Source of the DNA: Deinococcus sp. QL22
Lineage (GTDB): Bacteria > Deinococcota > Deinococci > Deinococcales > Deinococcaceae
DNA length: 64,000 nucleotides
Direction: 5' to 3'
Assembly: GCF_023370075.1 (NCBI RefSeq)
Contig: NZ_CP097150.1
Location: forward strand, 310,001 to 374,000
Position 1 is the stretch's first letter; the number at the start of each line of letters is the position of its first letter. Below the pieces are notes generated by a model. That model was not told the DNA's origin. It did not search any database and saw only the letters and a list, made by a program, of their open reading frames with translations. The translations under genes and the position numbers were made by a program. Of the stretch, positions 25,783 to 34,926 are shown one piece after another.

Positions 25783-26280
25783 TCAAAATGGGAGGATATC
25801 ACTCAAAAAATAAATACTGCCATTCAGGAGGTTGGTGTCAGGATGCTCTGAACATATCCTGACACCAACACCGTTAAAGACTGAACGGCATGGAGATTCA
25901 TCTACAGTGATCGTCACCTGCTTCCCAAGAAGATTTACATACACATTCGAAACTCTTATGTCAACTTCTTTGGTCAGAAGGTGATTTCTGACAAAGTCTT
26001 TGCCCTTTGACGATGAAGCAAAACTCTCTAAGGTATGTCCGGAGTTTTGCATGATACTTTCAATACTCTTATTGGGTGGAATCAGGGCCGTAAATGCTTG
26101 TGATGCAGGTATTTCGTCCCCAACTTTGCTTGCTTTGAACAAGCGACCGAAGACTGTTGGCGATGCTTCTACGGCCGCTCGTATCACACGTTTTATGTCC
26201 TGCCCATCCTGAGACGGTGGGGAACAAGACACCAGGATACTCATCAACACGACACCAGACCAGGTGTGAAGCATATGCAT
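25783..26280 (-). CDS. Fasciclin-like lipoprotein
   Basis: The 165-residue protein has a lipoprotein signal with lipobox LVSC (Cys19) and one divergent FAS1-type domain: FTALIPPNKSIESIM, VRNHLLTKEV and a final YFLSDIL strand. It should be anchored at the outer face of the membrane. GAGGTG 8 nt upstream supports ATG 26280. A related lipoprotein is at 43213-43719. It is the last gene of the secreted-protein row behind the first peptide module. Confidence 0.6.
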   Translation of the reverse strand: MHMLHTWSGVVLMSILVSCSPPSQDGQDIKRVIRAAVEASPTVFGRLFKASKVGDEIPASQAFTALIPPNKSIESIMQNSGHTLESFASSSKGKDFVRNHLLTKEVDIRVSNVYVNLLGKQVTITVDESPCRSVFNGVGVRICSEHPDTNLLNGSIYFLSDILPF

Positions 26281-26613
26281 CTCCGAAGTCACCTCCCCCT
26301 TGCTTAAGATCTAAGGTTGCTCTGATCAGCGGCACATCTCTCAAGTATGTTTCAGACGCTGTTATTCGGCTCTCTACAGCTGAGTCACGCCGCTTGACGT
26401 TCTGCGATCACTGAACTCAGATGTATCCTGAACGCGGGTTCCTTCAGGAGATGTACACGTGAAGTGGTCTGGGTGCTGTTGCATCTGACGGAGGCAGTGA
26501 GTCTGCTGCCGCTTGGAGAACCAAGTGCCTCGAGAGATCCGCCAGCAGCTCTGTCCATACACTGGGCCACTCCGGACATCTTGCTGAGGTTCGTGATGTG
26601 AGCGTTGTTCCTG
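26281..26613. other. Stretch without a supported gene
   Basis: No frame with a ribosome site or motif was found between the fasciclin-like lipoprotein and the next secreted-protein gene. Short frames at 26374-26579 lack support. Confidence 0.5.
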
Positions 26614-27324
26614 TTACATTGCCCAGCGTCTTTCTGTGCGCTCTCCCTCCACGTGAGACGGTTCGTGTGGCGGACAGCTGGAGCGTGCGAGCTGGAGCTT
26701 GTATCGATACACGTCTACAACGACATCAGGACGCCGGTCATTGTTGACATCTTGCTTGCGCCAACTGCCCAAGTGCGTGAAGATGACTTCGTTTGACCCA
26801 CAGCCCTGAAGTTCCCCATCCAGCAACGTCTTTTGTGTGGCGTGGGTCGCATTGGCCGTGACCAGATGGAGCTTCACGCCGAACATCACAAATTCATTCC
26901 CACGACAGGCCAACTGGTCACGCCTATCGAAGCGGCGAAACGTTAAACAGTCGCGGGGCGTGACGCCTTCCGTATGGTATACGGCCTTCCATTGCCCACG
27001 CTCACGGCGGAGCAGGGTCACACCATCACAGGCGTCGCTTTGTGCAAGGCACAACGTCATTAAGACTTCCTGCACATTGGGCCGCGAGAAGCTGCCATAG
27101 GCGAGACTGACCGGGACGCGGTTGTTCATCACTGGAATTGTTTTACCCGCAACACCGATGGGTTGAAACTTCACTTCACAGTTCGTGCGCCCGACGCAGT
27201 AGGCCGTACCGAACACCTGAGCCTCGTGGGCATCTGGGGCCCGGGTATCGTGTTTCACGATTGGCGAAGAAGCATTCCAAGTTGGAAGGGCAAGAGCTGT
27301 CATGGCTAGGAGCGAGGCGATCAT
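26614..27324 (-). CDS. Secreted hypothetical protein, 236 aa
   Basis: A signal peptide (MIASLLAMTALALPTW) opens the protein. The body contains TLCLAQSDACDGVTLLRRERGQW, GVTPRDCLTFRRFDRRDQLACRG and DVNNDRRPDVVVDVYR, the last a calcium-loop-like pattern. It is a paralogue of the upstream 267-residue protein: Cys positions and the TPRDCL.FR motif are shared. The start at 27324 is chosen for the signal peptide; the frame extends to 27444. Function unknown. Confidence 0.65.
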   Translation of the reverse strand: MIASLLAMTALALPTWNASSPIVKHDTRAPDAHEAQVFGTAYCVGRTNCEVKFQPIGVAGKTIPVMNNRVPVSLAYGSFSRPNVQEVLMTLCLAQSDACDGVTLLRRERGQWKAVYHTEGVTPRDCLTFRRFDRRDQLACRGNEFVMFGVKLHLVTANATHATQKTLLDGELQGCGSNEVIFTHLGSWRKQDVNNDRRPDVVVDVYRYKLQLARSSCPPHEPSHVEGERTERRWAM

Positions 27325-27465
27325 AAATATTTCCAGAATAAGAGTGGAGGCTGATGGCGAACTGAATCGCAGGCGGCACTGATATTGCAAATACTGTGGG
27401 TTGTCAAGTGTGAGCAGTAAGGCGCTGGTAGAGTGCCCCCCCAAAAACTGGACGGCGTGGCGATC

Positions 27466-28269
27466 TCATCGGGTCACGTCTAAAACTTTTTGTCGAGTTT
27501 GCTGATCAGGAATAAAAGCATTGTCTTGCACAATCCAAGTGAGCTTTTCCCTCTGCAGTTGGGAACTCTGCGCCTCAAGTTGCTGGCACTGCTTCGCATC
27601 TGCAAAGACCAGATCAAACTGACGGAGCTCCATTGTCAAGTCTTGATGTCCATCACCATTAACATCCTGCCGTGCCCATTCGCCAAAGCGGAAGAAGGGC
27701 GTGGAACCTTTTGCTTTACGACAGTCAAGGGAGAGCTGAGGAAATAAAACCTTACTGTAGGTTCGCCTGCCCCCAACAGCCACAAGATTCAAGCTCAGAC
27801 CCAAGTCAGGAAGAAACCGCACATTGCCTCGGCAAGCCAAGAAATCCCGCCCATTTACGCCACGAAATTTTAAACAGTCACGAGGCGTGATTCCCGGAGT
27901 GCGGTGAATGATCTGCCATTGATTGCGCATCCACCGGAACAGGGTCGCCCCGCTACAACGCTCGCTCTCAGCTGCGCATATGGTTACCAACGCTTCCCGG
28001 CTATTTGCCTTGGCGAAACTACCGTACACGATACTATCGGATATTAGATTGGCGTAGTAAACATTTCGCCCAACTATCTCTGGATTGCATTCTGGCATAG
28101 GGAATTTATCGCAGTAAATCCGTGCGAACACCAGTTGTTCATGAAGATCGGGCTTACGGCTATCCTTAGAGGTAAAGTGTGAAGGTTGAAGCCAGTCAGA
28201 AGAGATAGCCAAACTCTGACTGGTCAGAATTTCTACAATAATTGTGAAATACAGCAATCTGCGGCTCAT
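27466..28269 (-). CDS. Secreted hypothetical protein, 267 aa
   Basis: After a signal-like N-terminus (LLYFTIIVEILTSQSLA) the protein has TICAAESERCSGATLFRWMRNQW, GITPRDCLKFRGVNGRDFLACRG and WARQDVNGDGHQDLTMELR, with an EF-like DVNGDGHQD loop. It is the paralogue of 26614-27324. GC content is lower than in the pilin/RecD2 region. It follows the M23-type lipoprotein on the same strand, so the genes may be co-transcribed from the peptide promoter. Confidence 0.7.
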   Translation of the reverse strand: MSRRLLYFTIIVEILTSQSLAISSDWLQPSHFTSKDSRKPDLHEQLVFARIYCDKFPMPECNPEIVGRNVYYANLISDSIVYGSFAKANSREALVTICAAESERCSGATLFRWMRNQWQIIHRTPGITPRDCLKFRGVNGRDFLACRGNVRFLPDLGLSLNLVAVGGRRTYSKVLFPQLSLDCRKAKGSTPFFRFGEWARQDVNGDGHQDLTMELRQFDLVFADAKQCQQLEAQSSQLQREKLTWIVQDNAFIPDQQTRQKVLDVTR

Positions 28270-28380
28270 AGATGAACAACACCCTCTTTCAAAAGGTAGA
28301 CATGATGGCTGATTCTTGACTGACGCAAGAAGTCTGGATGTGGACGGTTGAAAATTGTCCACATCCACTCATTTACTTCC

Positions 28381-29610
28381 TCAACACGGATTGGCAACAA
28401 ACTCGTATTCTCGAAGCAGAACCCAGTTGTTGCTATAGATGTTGCATCCGGCGCGGGTAGGATCACGACCGCGGAAGCCGTAGACATCACCCTGAATTAG
28501 CGCGATGTGCAGATGCTTAGCAGCTGCTCCTGTAGACCCAATCAAACCCATTGCTTGGCCTTCTGAGACAGGCTTGCCATCGGTAATGCCATAGCTGGCA
28601 GGACTACCTGTTTCGAGATGACAATAGTAGGTGTCAGCAGTTGTTGTCGTGTGGTCAACCTTCAAGTATACGCCGCAGCCACTCTGGTAAACATTCTTGA
28701 CGACGCCACTTGAAATAGCACGGGCTGCCTTCGCCACGTCTCGTGGGCGCGGACCAAAGTCAAGTCCTATGCCCCACGAATACCCACTCGCCATTCCAGT
28801 ACCGTGAAACGTATCTGTCAAGGCTGCAATACCCTGATAGGGGAGTCGGCCTACAATTCCCAAATCTTGGGCCTGAAGTGCGCCTCGTACTTCCGCAGAG
28901 ACTTGAGTCGTCTGGTGAGGAGACTCTATTAAACGGCTAGTTTCGTCGAAGTTCGGATAGGGTAGGTTTCCCGAGCTTTGAACATTAATTTTTGTGAGCC
29001 TATTAATATTCTGCGCGCTGATACCACTCTTGAGATCGATAGTATAAATTGCATTGGTGTGCGAGGTTTCATCGGATCGTTCGTCATTATGAATCGTATA
29101 ACCTCGGAATGCGAGCGTCTCGCCATTTGGTGAAACGATCAGTGTTTCGCCTTCTACTTCGGTCAGGCCATTTTGCTTTGCCGTGCTGCGATTAAGGAGT
29201 GGAATGACCTGTCCACTCTGTAGTTCAATGGAATAAAGGATCCAGTCGCCGTTTGCGTTGATGACAGTGTATGCAGTGCGGTTGTCGGAAGAGAGTGCAC
29301 CTCCATCCGCGTAAAAATGTTCTCCAAATTGTGTTGTAGTCGTGACCGGACGATATGTATCTTTCTGTTTATCATGGACATACAAACGTCCGTCAGGAAC
29401 CTGCGCCTTATCCTCCTCGGTGAAAGCGCTCCCAGAAACGAGACGCAACTGCGCAGCGTCTGTAAAGATGTAGAAGGGGATGATAGATACATCTGCGGGT
29501 TGCTGTACTGCAGGGGGAGTTAAATTTTGGGACTGTGCAGTTTCGTTGCTGCATGCGGCCAAGATAGTCGAGAGTGACAGAATGGTCGATATAACAGTGA
29601 GATTGCGCAT
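28381..29610 (-). CDS. Lipoprotein with beta-propeller-like and M23-like domains
   Basis: The 409-residue protein has lipobox ILAAC (Cys20), an N-terminal repeat region reminiscent of TolB/WD propellers (LYSIELQSGQVIPLL; AIYTIDLKSG) and a C-terminal LytM/M23 domain: GIGLDFG near residue 279, TYYCHLETG, and HLHIALIQ near 367. In M23 peptidases zinc is held by HxxxD and HxH; here the first His is missing (GIGLD), so activity is uncertain. AAGGAG precedes ATG 29610. It lies 77 bp behind the peptide gene and likely acts on peptidoglycan. Confidence 0.8.
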   Translation of the reverse strand: MRNLTVISTILSLSTILAACSNETAQSQNLTPPAVQQPADVSIIPFYIFTDAAQLRLVSGSAFTEEDKAQVPDGRLYVHDKQKDTYRPVTTTTQFGEHFYADGGALSSDNRTAYTVINANGDWILYSIELQSGQVIPLLNRSTAKQNGLTEVEGETLIVSPNGETLAFRGYTIHNDERSDETSHTNAIYTIDLKSGISAQNINRLTKINVQSSGNLPYPNFDETSRLIESPHQTTQVSAEVRGALQAQDLGIVGRLPYQGIAALTDTFHGTGMASGYSWGIGLDFGPRPRDVAKAARAISSGVVKNVYQSGCGVYLKVDHTTTTADTYYCHLETGSPASYGITDGKPVSEGQAMGLIGSTGAAAKHLHIALIQGDVYGFRGRDPTRAGCNIYSNNWVLLREYEFVANPC

Positions 29611-29686
29611 ACAGTAACTCCTTAAAACAGAGAGGCTTATTGAGATCTACTGCATTTGAACAGCAGAAACCGACCGAGATCAGGTC

Positions 29687-29839
29687 TTACCAGAGGTAAG
29701 ACTTGGGCGTCACTACCGGAGGTGACCCAGCTGCAGGCTTCAGACTGGGTTCATGCCCGGTGCTGGGATCAGCTGCGGCATAGCCAGCCGCGAAGAGCGC
29801 ACAACACAATGAAAGGAGAACTTGTTTCAGGGTTTTCAT
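29687..29839 (-). CDS. Secreted signal-like peptide precursor, copy 1 (50 aa)
   Basis: ATG 29839 to TAA 29687-29689 encodes a basic start (MKTLKQ), a hydrophobic core (VLLSLCCALFAAGYAAA) and a likely signal-peptidase site before DPSTGHEPSLKPA, leaving a Pro-rich exported peptide of about 26 residues ending PKSYLW. The paralogue at 34927-35085 keeps DPSTGH.P.LKPA. Both are divergent from TPR/BTAD regulators and precede a cell-wall-hydrolase-like lipoprotein. I infer an autoinducing peptide; the mature form is unknown. Confidence 0.65.
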   Translation of the reverse strand: MKTLKQVLLSLCCALFAAGYAAADPSTGHEPSLKPAAGSPPVVTPKSYLW

Positions 29840-29849
29840 CGTATGGCTA

Positions 29850-29894
29850 AGGCTAGGCTCCCCCCGGTTTGGTTCCGTTTAGGAAACGGTTTGG
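29850..29894 (-). promoter_or_regulatory. Peptide-gene promoter with three 11-bp-spaced repeats, copy 1
   Basis: On the plus strand CGGTTTGG (29865-29872), CGTTTAGG (29876-29883) and CGGTTTGG (29887-29894) repeat every 11 bp. On the minus strand they end 9 nt before the -10 box TAGCCT (29855-29850) of the peptide gene. Direct repeats one helical turn apart just upstream of -10 are how SARP activators bind in Streptomyces. Confidence 0.7.
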
Positions 29895-29998
29895 GGCGTC
29901 TCGTACGAAGAAAATGAGGGAGATCAATGTAGTTTCAGGAAGGCAAGAGGCTGGTCAATTCTGCACCACGGTCTTTGGTTCCTCACCTATGCTGGGCT

Positions 29999-30998
29999 AT
30001 GGCTCAGGCCCTCCTCAAAACCGTCCTGGCCGGTCAGTACCAGCAAGGTGTCCAGCTTTTTGACGCTCTCAAGCGCCCGAGCGCACAGGACTTCCGCTGG
30101 AGTGGAGTCTGTCACCTGCACCTCGGCAACGTACTGATGGCCCGCCGGTTGCTGCTCACAGCGGTGGTGAAGGGCGATCAGGGGGCACGCGTGGATCTGG
30201 CCACCTGTTTACGTTTCGAGGGGGAGTTCACGGCAGCACGTGCACAACCCAGCGCTCTGAACGTAGACCAGTTGAGCGCCAGAGATGCCGCCCTGGCCCT
30301 GCGGGAAGGGGCCATTCTGGAGCAGCAGTGCGGTGAGATTGCCCGAGCTGCTGCATTACTCGACGAAGCGTGGAGTCACGCGGTCGGTGCTGACTCGCTC
30401 GTGCAGTCCGCTGTGGCCCAATCCATCGCGCTGGTGGCGTCACACCAAGGGAATGGCGCGAAAGCTGAGGCGTACCTCCAGTTCGCAGAGGAATATGTCA
30501 ATGCCATGTGCCGCGTGTATGTGCACCTAGCGCGCGGCCAGTGCCACGTACTTGGGGAAGTTCAGAGACGCGGAGCAAGCTCTCGCTGCCGCTGAGAAAC
30601 AGGCGAAGGGTGGCCTCCTGTCCTCCCCGCTGCTCCCCTACCGCTGGGGAATGTGGTTCTATACTCAGGGCCAATGGCAACCGGCCCGTGAGTCATTTGA
30701 GCAGGCGATCCGCTTAGCATGTGAACAACAACAACCTGAAACTGAGTTCTATGCGCAGCTTGGATTGACCGCGCTCGCGACGGCCCTGGGGGACGAGGCG
30801 GCTGAGCGCGGCAGCTTGGCACGGGCGAAAGCACTCGTGAAAACGCCCCGCGTGTAGGCTTACCTGGATTGGCGGCTGGGGGCGGCGCTGATCTGCCAGG
30901 CCGATCCCCGTGGCTTTGAGTGGCTGGACGCGGCTTCAAACTATTTCAAAGTCAATGGGTGTACCCTTGAGGTGGTCTGGGTGTTGTTTATTCACCTA
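29999..30998 (+). pseudogene. TPR/BTAD-type (SARP-like) regulator, copy 1, broken
   Basis: The sequence is close to the N-terminal half of 35254-37157 (MAQALLK.VL.G.YQQG.QLF.ALKRP). Compared with it, a 2-bp deletion near 30540 shifts the frame, GCACAG became GTGTAG at 30856, and an IS630 element truncates it at 30998, removing the DNA-binding and BTAD regions. TATGCT (29988-29993) lies 5 nt before ATG 29999, so the intact gene was probably leaderless. No functional regulator is possible. Confidence 0.85.
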
Positions 30999-32178
30999 GT
31001 ACAGCGTCAGCCGATCATTTTAGGGTACAGGCGGCAAAGTTTGATACGCGCGTCTGGGGTCGTGAATTGCCAGCGGATGGGGATGGCCGCCGCACAGCGG
31101 CGGCCGATCCAGTGAGTCACGGTGCTCTCCAAAGCGGCCTGATCGCCGACCCGTTCCTGAAGCGCTTGGCGAGCGAGCGCCGAGAATTCCAGTTCCTGCA
31201 TGTTCAGCCAGGAGCCGTGCCGAGGCGTGAAATGAAAGTCAAACCGCGCGGCGAGCCGCCGCGCTTCGGGGGCGGGAAAGGCGTGATACAGCGCCGCCTT
31301 GGAATGCGTGGAGAGATTGTCCTGCACCAAGACAATCTGCACGGCATCGGGGTAGGCCTCTGACACGCGCTTCAGAGCGTGGGCGTAGTCGATGCTCGTG
31401 CGCCGCGCGGTCACCCAGGCGTCGCGGCGGCCAGTCAGCGGCTCGACCCAGCCAAAGACGTTGGCCGTGCCACAGCGCTCGTACTCGCTGTCCTGGCGCT
31501 GGAGCCGTCCAGGCTGCGCCTGGACAGGTTGCCGCACGTCCCGGATCAACTGGCAGGGCTTCTCGTCGAAACAGATCACCGGGAAGCGAGCGTTCACTGG
31601 ACGCTCGTAGACGTCCAGCACGTCCTCCATGGCGCAGACGAAGGCCGCGTTCTGCTCGGGTGGAATGCACCACTGCTGTTTCAGGTGCGGCCTGAGCGAA
31701 TTTTTTTCAGCGTTTTCCGCACCGTCTCGCGGGAGATGCTGTCCACGAGCTGTAATCTGACCAGCTCATCGCTCAGCATCTGCAGCGTCCAACTGGACTC
31801 GCCGTTCGGTGTCTGACTGCAGGCCAGGCTGATCAGCTGGGCTTCTACTCGCCCGTCCACTTTCTGCGGGATGCCCTTGTCCTGGCGTGGCGCCCGCTGC
31901 AGCACGGCCTGCAGGCCGTGCTGCACGTACCGTTTGCGCGTGACCTCCACGGTAGGCACGGTGATCCCCAGCGCCTTGGCGATGTCGGCATCATTGCGGG
32001 ATTCGCCCTGTTGGTCAGCCATCAGCAACAGTCGCGCCCGCGTGATGGCCTGCGCGCTCCGTGTTCCACTGCGCGTGAACGCCCGCAGTTCCGTCCGTTC
32101 AGCCTCTGCCAGCCTGACCAGATGCTTCTTCATGCCTCAACGTACCCGAATTCATAGGTTATTCGGTTGACGCTGTAC
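30999..32178 (-). mobile_element. IS630-family insertion sequence
   Basis: The 1180-bp element has ends GTACAGCGTCA (inverted at the right end, TGACGCTGTAC) and is flanked by TA on both sides (30997-30998 and 32179-32180), the target duplication of this family. It interrupts regulator copy 1. Confidence 0.9.
31007..32133 (-). CDS. IS630-family transposase, two frames joined by -1 frameshift
   Basis: The first frame (32133-31681) holds the HTH part (DADIAKALGITVPTVEVTRKRY); the second (to 31007) holds the DDE domain: CFDEKPCQLI, VLVQDNLSTHSKAALY, and HFTPRHGSWLNMQELEFSAL with the Glu. They join at a seven-A run on the coding strand (31701-31707) by -1 slippage, giving exactly 376 codons. Intact terminal repeats suggest mobility. 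Confidence 0.85.
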
Positions 32179-32179
32179 T

Positions 32180-32303
32180 AGCAGACATTTAAAAAACGAC
32201 CTTGCCACTGAGGTGTCGTGGTGCCGCTGAAGGAAGAAGTCGAGCACGGCATCTTGATCAGCGGCAGCCAGCCAGAGCCAGATGGCATAGCCGATGACCG
32301 AAA
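32180..32303 (-). pseudogene. IS6-family transposase remnant
   Basis: On the minus strand the frame reads GYAIWLWLAAADQDAVLDFF then LQRHHDTSVARSFFK, matching the central LWRAVDQDG.VLD...QR..D...A..FF motif of IS6 transposases. Both ends are missing. Confidence 0.55.
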
Positions 32304-32356
32304 GCGGGAATTGCTACCCTGGGAGCTTCATTTAGGGAGGACAAGCAGAATTCAGA

Positions 32357-32545
32357 ACCACCTTCGACATGGCCACCAGGGTGACTCTCCGATTCAATCT
32401 GGCGATCCAAGCACACTATGAACCACTGCTCCACCGAGAGAAACCGGAAATGGTTGCCTTGATCTCTTGTGCGCCCAAGTTGCTGATCTGCCTCAATGTC
32501 ATGCTCAAGATCAATCAAAACTGGGGAGCAGGAAAGCATCCATAG
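32357..32545 (+). pseudogene. IS110-family transposase, C-terminal remnant
   Basis: The frame contains DMATRVTLRFNLAIQAHYEP, LLHREKPEMVALISCAPKLL and ICLNVMLKINQNW, matching the C-terminal end of IS110/IS116 transposases (ARYNP...FY.RL...GKPKKVAL.A..RKLL..LNAM). No start and no catalytic domain remain. From 32546 to 32670 nothing further is seen. Confidence 0.6.
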
Positions 32546-32670
32546 ACCAGTGTTGGCATCTTTGGCTCAGAACTCAAGCCCATCAGGGCACCTGGTGCAT
32601 GCGGGATGCGGAAGAACCGCGGGTAGCCCAAATGAGCGAGCGTCTGCGACAGTTATCGTCACGATCATTT

Positions 32671-33324
32671 CTACCTGTATGAGCTCTGCAGTGCTAGTTC
32701 GATCATGTTGCTGATGCCTTCAGTCGTCTTGGCTGTCACTCGAATGCCATTCACATAGATCTCCGGCGTACCTCTAACATCATGATGCTCGGCCAGCTTC
32801 TGGTCTGCCGTTACATCCTGTGCAAAAGTATGCTGCAATAAGCATGACCGCAACTCGGAAACCTCGATCCCAGGAATGGTGGCGGCTAGTTCACCAAGCG
32901 AGTCTGGTGTGGCCCAAATCGTCGTTTCGTTTCCCTGATGATGGTAGACCTTCTCGACAAAATCCCAGAAGAGTCGTGACTCTTGCTTGTTAACGCATTC
33001 ACCAGCTTGGGCCGCCGTGATGGAGTCGGGGCCAAGGAAGGCAAGATTGACAAAGCTATATCTTACTTTACCTGTATCTATGTATCTCGACTTCAGTTGT
33101 GGAAAAACGTCGTGCTCATACCTAGCGCAAAAAGGACACTTAAAATCCTCGAATACCACGACCTGAACAGGTGCATCAGCCTCGCCAAGTGTGGGTTGCC
33201 CTGTAATGTTAATTGGACGAAACGGTTCACTGCGCTTCGTTAACAAGAGTCCAGCTGAGAAAGCACCACCAATTGTTGTCAGCACCAGCAGTGATGGGAA
33301 AAGCCGAAATTTCACGCTGCTCAC
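32671..33324 (-). CDS. DsbA/BdbD-like thiol oxidoreductase, membrane-anchored
   Basis: The 217-residue protein has an N-terminal anchor (LFPSLLVLTTIGGAFSAGLLL) and a thioredoxin-like domain with the CPFC active site at residues 63-66 in VVFEDFKCPFCARYEHDV, an inserted helical part and the cis-Pro loop GTPEIYVNG near 188. It forms disulfides in exported proteins. Neighbouring exported products contain Cys pairs (the CHAP lipoprotein, and VCTTSC in peptide 2), so they are possible clients (inference). Confidence 0.9.
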   Translation of the reverse strand: MSSVKFRLFPSLLVLTTIGGAFSAGLLLTKRSEPFRPINITGQPTLGEADAPVQVVVFEDFKCPFCARYEHDVFPQLKSRYIDTGKVRYSFVNLAFLGPDSITAAQAGECVNKQESRLFWDFVEKVYHHQGNETTIWATPDSLGELAATIPGIEVSELRSCLLQHTFAQDVTADQKLAEHHDVRGTPEIYVNGIRVTAKTTEGISNMIELALQSSYR

Positions 33325-33367
33325 CTCCTATCTCCATGATGTCTGTGTTCTGAGCAGGCCTAAATGT

Positions 33368-33399
33368 GGCAGGAAGGACGGTCTTCCGTCCCTCCTGCC
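33368..33399 (-). terminator. Hairpin between two secreted-protein genes
   Basis: GGCAGGA-GGACG and CGTCC-TCCTGCC pair around a short loop, 56 bp after the stop of 33455-33961 and before the DsbA-like gene. It probably ends the peptide-2 transcript. Confidence 0.6.
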
Positions 33400-33454
33400 T
33401 GCTGTACCTGCCTTACTCGAAGCATGAAACTGAACCGTGTCCTAAAAAATGGAG

Positions 33455-33961
33455 TTAGTTACTTGGTGCCTCTGAGACAAGGTCGCGCCCATACTTGACG
33501 TGTAGGACTCGTTGAGTTGGATCTCCAGGTGGTGACGACACATCGTTCGAGAGGGTGAAGCGTCGCGCTCTGTCTACGAGATGGAGTGTGACGCTCAGGG
33601 GGGAGTTTGCAAATCCTTCGACCCTTGCAGCCGTCAGTTGTGTGTGCAGAGCTGCGGAGAAGAACGACGCGGCATGCTTTGCGCGATAAGTCCAGGTATC
33701 CGTCAATGGAAAGATGTATGCGGCACCGATAGCCTCGCTTCCCAAAAAGTACACCCGCAGTTCTACATCTCGAGCACTCGTCAGAGTGTAAATTCTTACT
33801 TCGCGATCCTGAGCAAGTTCTACACTGCCCTGACTTACGCAAACTGCTTGGCGGCAGTACGAGGAGTCAAGAAAGGAAGTGCGGTTAGCGGTTCCCCCAA
33901 GTGCATGCGCCATGAGACCCGAGACACCCAAAGCAAGCAGCAGTGACAGTCGAGAGGCCAT
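33455..33961 (-). CDS. Secreted hypothetical protein, 168 aa
   Basis: A signal peptide (MASRLSLLLALGVSGLMAHALG) precedes a beta-rich domain: YCRQAVCVSQGSVELAQDRE with a Cys pair, IYTLTSARDVELRVYFLG and SVTLHLVDRARRFTLSND. The start at 33961 is 10 bp after the CHAP lipoprotein stop, consistent with one operon from the second peptide promoter. No family recognised. Confidence 0.7.
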   Translation of the reverse strand: MASRLSLLLALGVSGLMAHALGGTANRTSFLDSSYCRQAVCVSQGSVELAQDREVRIYTLTSARDVELRVYFLGSEAIGAAYIFPLTDTWTYRAKHAASFFSAALHTQLTAARVEGFANSPLSVTLHLVDRARRFTLSNDVSSPPGDPTQRVLHVKYGRDLVSEAPSN

Positions 33962-33971
33962 ACTGAGCAGC

Positions 33972-34856
33972 TTACAGGGTGACCTTAAGAAAGTTGCACG
34001 CATCCGAGGTATCTGTACTGAAGGTGGTATTACAGGTGGGTACGCCATTTGGTCGATTTTTGACGCTAATACCATGGTAAGAGATCTTCAGGGGATAGGA
34101 TCCCCAGTTCTGATCCTTCACATTCATGGTGCTTGCACTGTAGCCATTGAACAGCGCTACGTGCCCATAATAGCTTGTGCCACTGAAGGTCGCTACGGCA
34201 TCACCAGCGTAGACGCCAGCTTTCAGGGTGGGGTTGGCACCACGTGTCAACACGGATGTACCTAGCTTCCAAGTGCCCGTGGTGTTGGTCGGCCCAATCT
34301 GATTGCCGAAAGCCTTTGCAAAAGCTGTGCATTGCCCACATTCAGCATCGGTGGATGTGGAGCAGCTGTTGCCCTGCACGTTCACCGTCTTTCCCACCCA
34401 CGTGCTGTCTAACTGGCTGAAGTTGCGGCCGGTCGCTGCTTGTCCGGAAAGCCAGGGGGTTTCAGACAACATCGGCGAGAGAGGGTTCGACTGGGCAGTC
34501 TCCAAGTATGTGGTGTAGGTACTGTTGTTCGCCGTTCGGACGCGTAGGTTGACCGCCTCATTCGATAATGGCGTGATGAGTCCTGGACCGTCGATACGCA
34601 GCTTCGTGGAGTCCTCGCTCTCCCAAACCAAATCCTCAGCAGCAACGGCAATGCGACGGCCCGCTTTGTCGAAGGCGTCCACTTCCACTTTAATCTGCTG
34701 GCCTACCACAGCGGTCTCTTGGCGAAGCAGAATTATGTCCACTTGTGACGTGGCGTTGGAATTTGGGGCTGCCTCAGGAGCTGTCAGTGGCGTTTGGTTA
34801 CAGCTCGCTAGAGCAAGAGCAGCCAGAACGGGAATGGCAAGCTGGAAGTGTTTCAT
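33972..34856 (-). CDS. Lipoprotein with CHAP-like amidase domain
   Basis: The 294-residue protein has lipobox LASC (Cys19), an N-terminal Ig-like linker (VDIILLRQETAVVGQQIKVE) and a C-terminal CHAP-type domain: catalytic Cys in ECGQCTAFAKAFGN near residue 174, His in YYGHVALFNGY near 232 and the DQNW acid/Asn motif. CHAP enzymes cleave peptidoglycan. AAGGAG precedes ATG 34856. It lies 71 bp behind peptide gene 2, mirroring the M23-like lipoprotein behind peptide 1. Confidence 0.78.
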   Translation of the reverse strand: MKHFQLAIPVLAALALASCNQTPLTAPEAAPNSNATSQVDIILLRQETAVVGQQIKVEVDAFDKAGRRIAVAAEDLVWESEDSTKLRIDGPGLITPLSNEAVNLRVRTANNSTYTTYLETAQSNPLSPMLSETPWLSGQAATGRNFSQLDSTWVGKTVNVQGNSCSTSTDAECGQCTAFAKAFGNQIGPTNTTGTWKLGTSVLTRGANPTLKAGVYAGDAVATFSGTSYYGHVALFNGYSASTMNVKDQNWGSYPLKISYHGISVKNRPNGVPTCNTTFSTDTSDACNFLKVTL

Positions 34857-34926
34857 GTTGAACTCCTTGTGAACGAGAGGTTTTTTGCTTCATCCGCCAC
34901 TCTTGAGCGGCAGAAACGAATAGAGA

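Noticed and set aside
29865..29894. CRISPR-like short direct repeats
   Set aside because: Units are 8 bp at 11-bp period with no spacers; the arrangement fits an operator, and no cas gene or longer array exists in the window.
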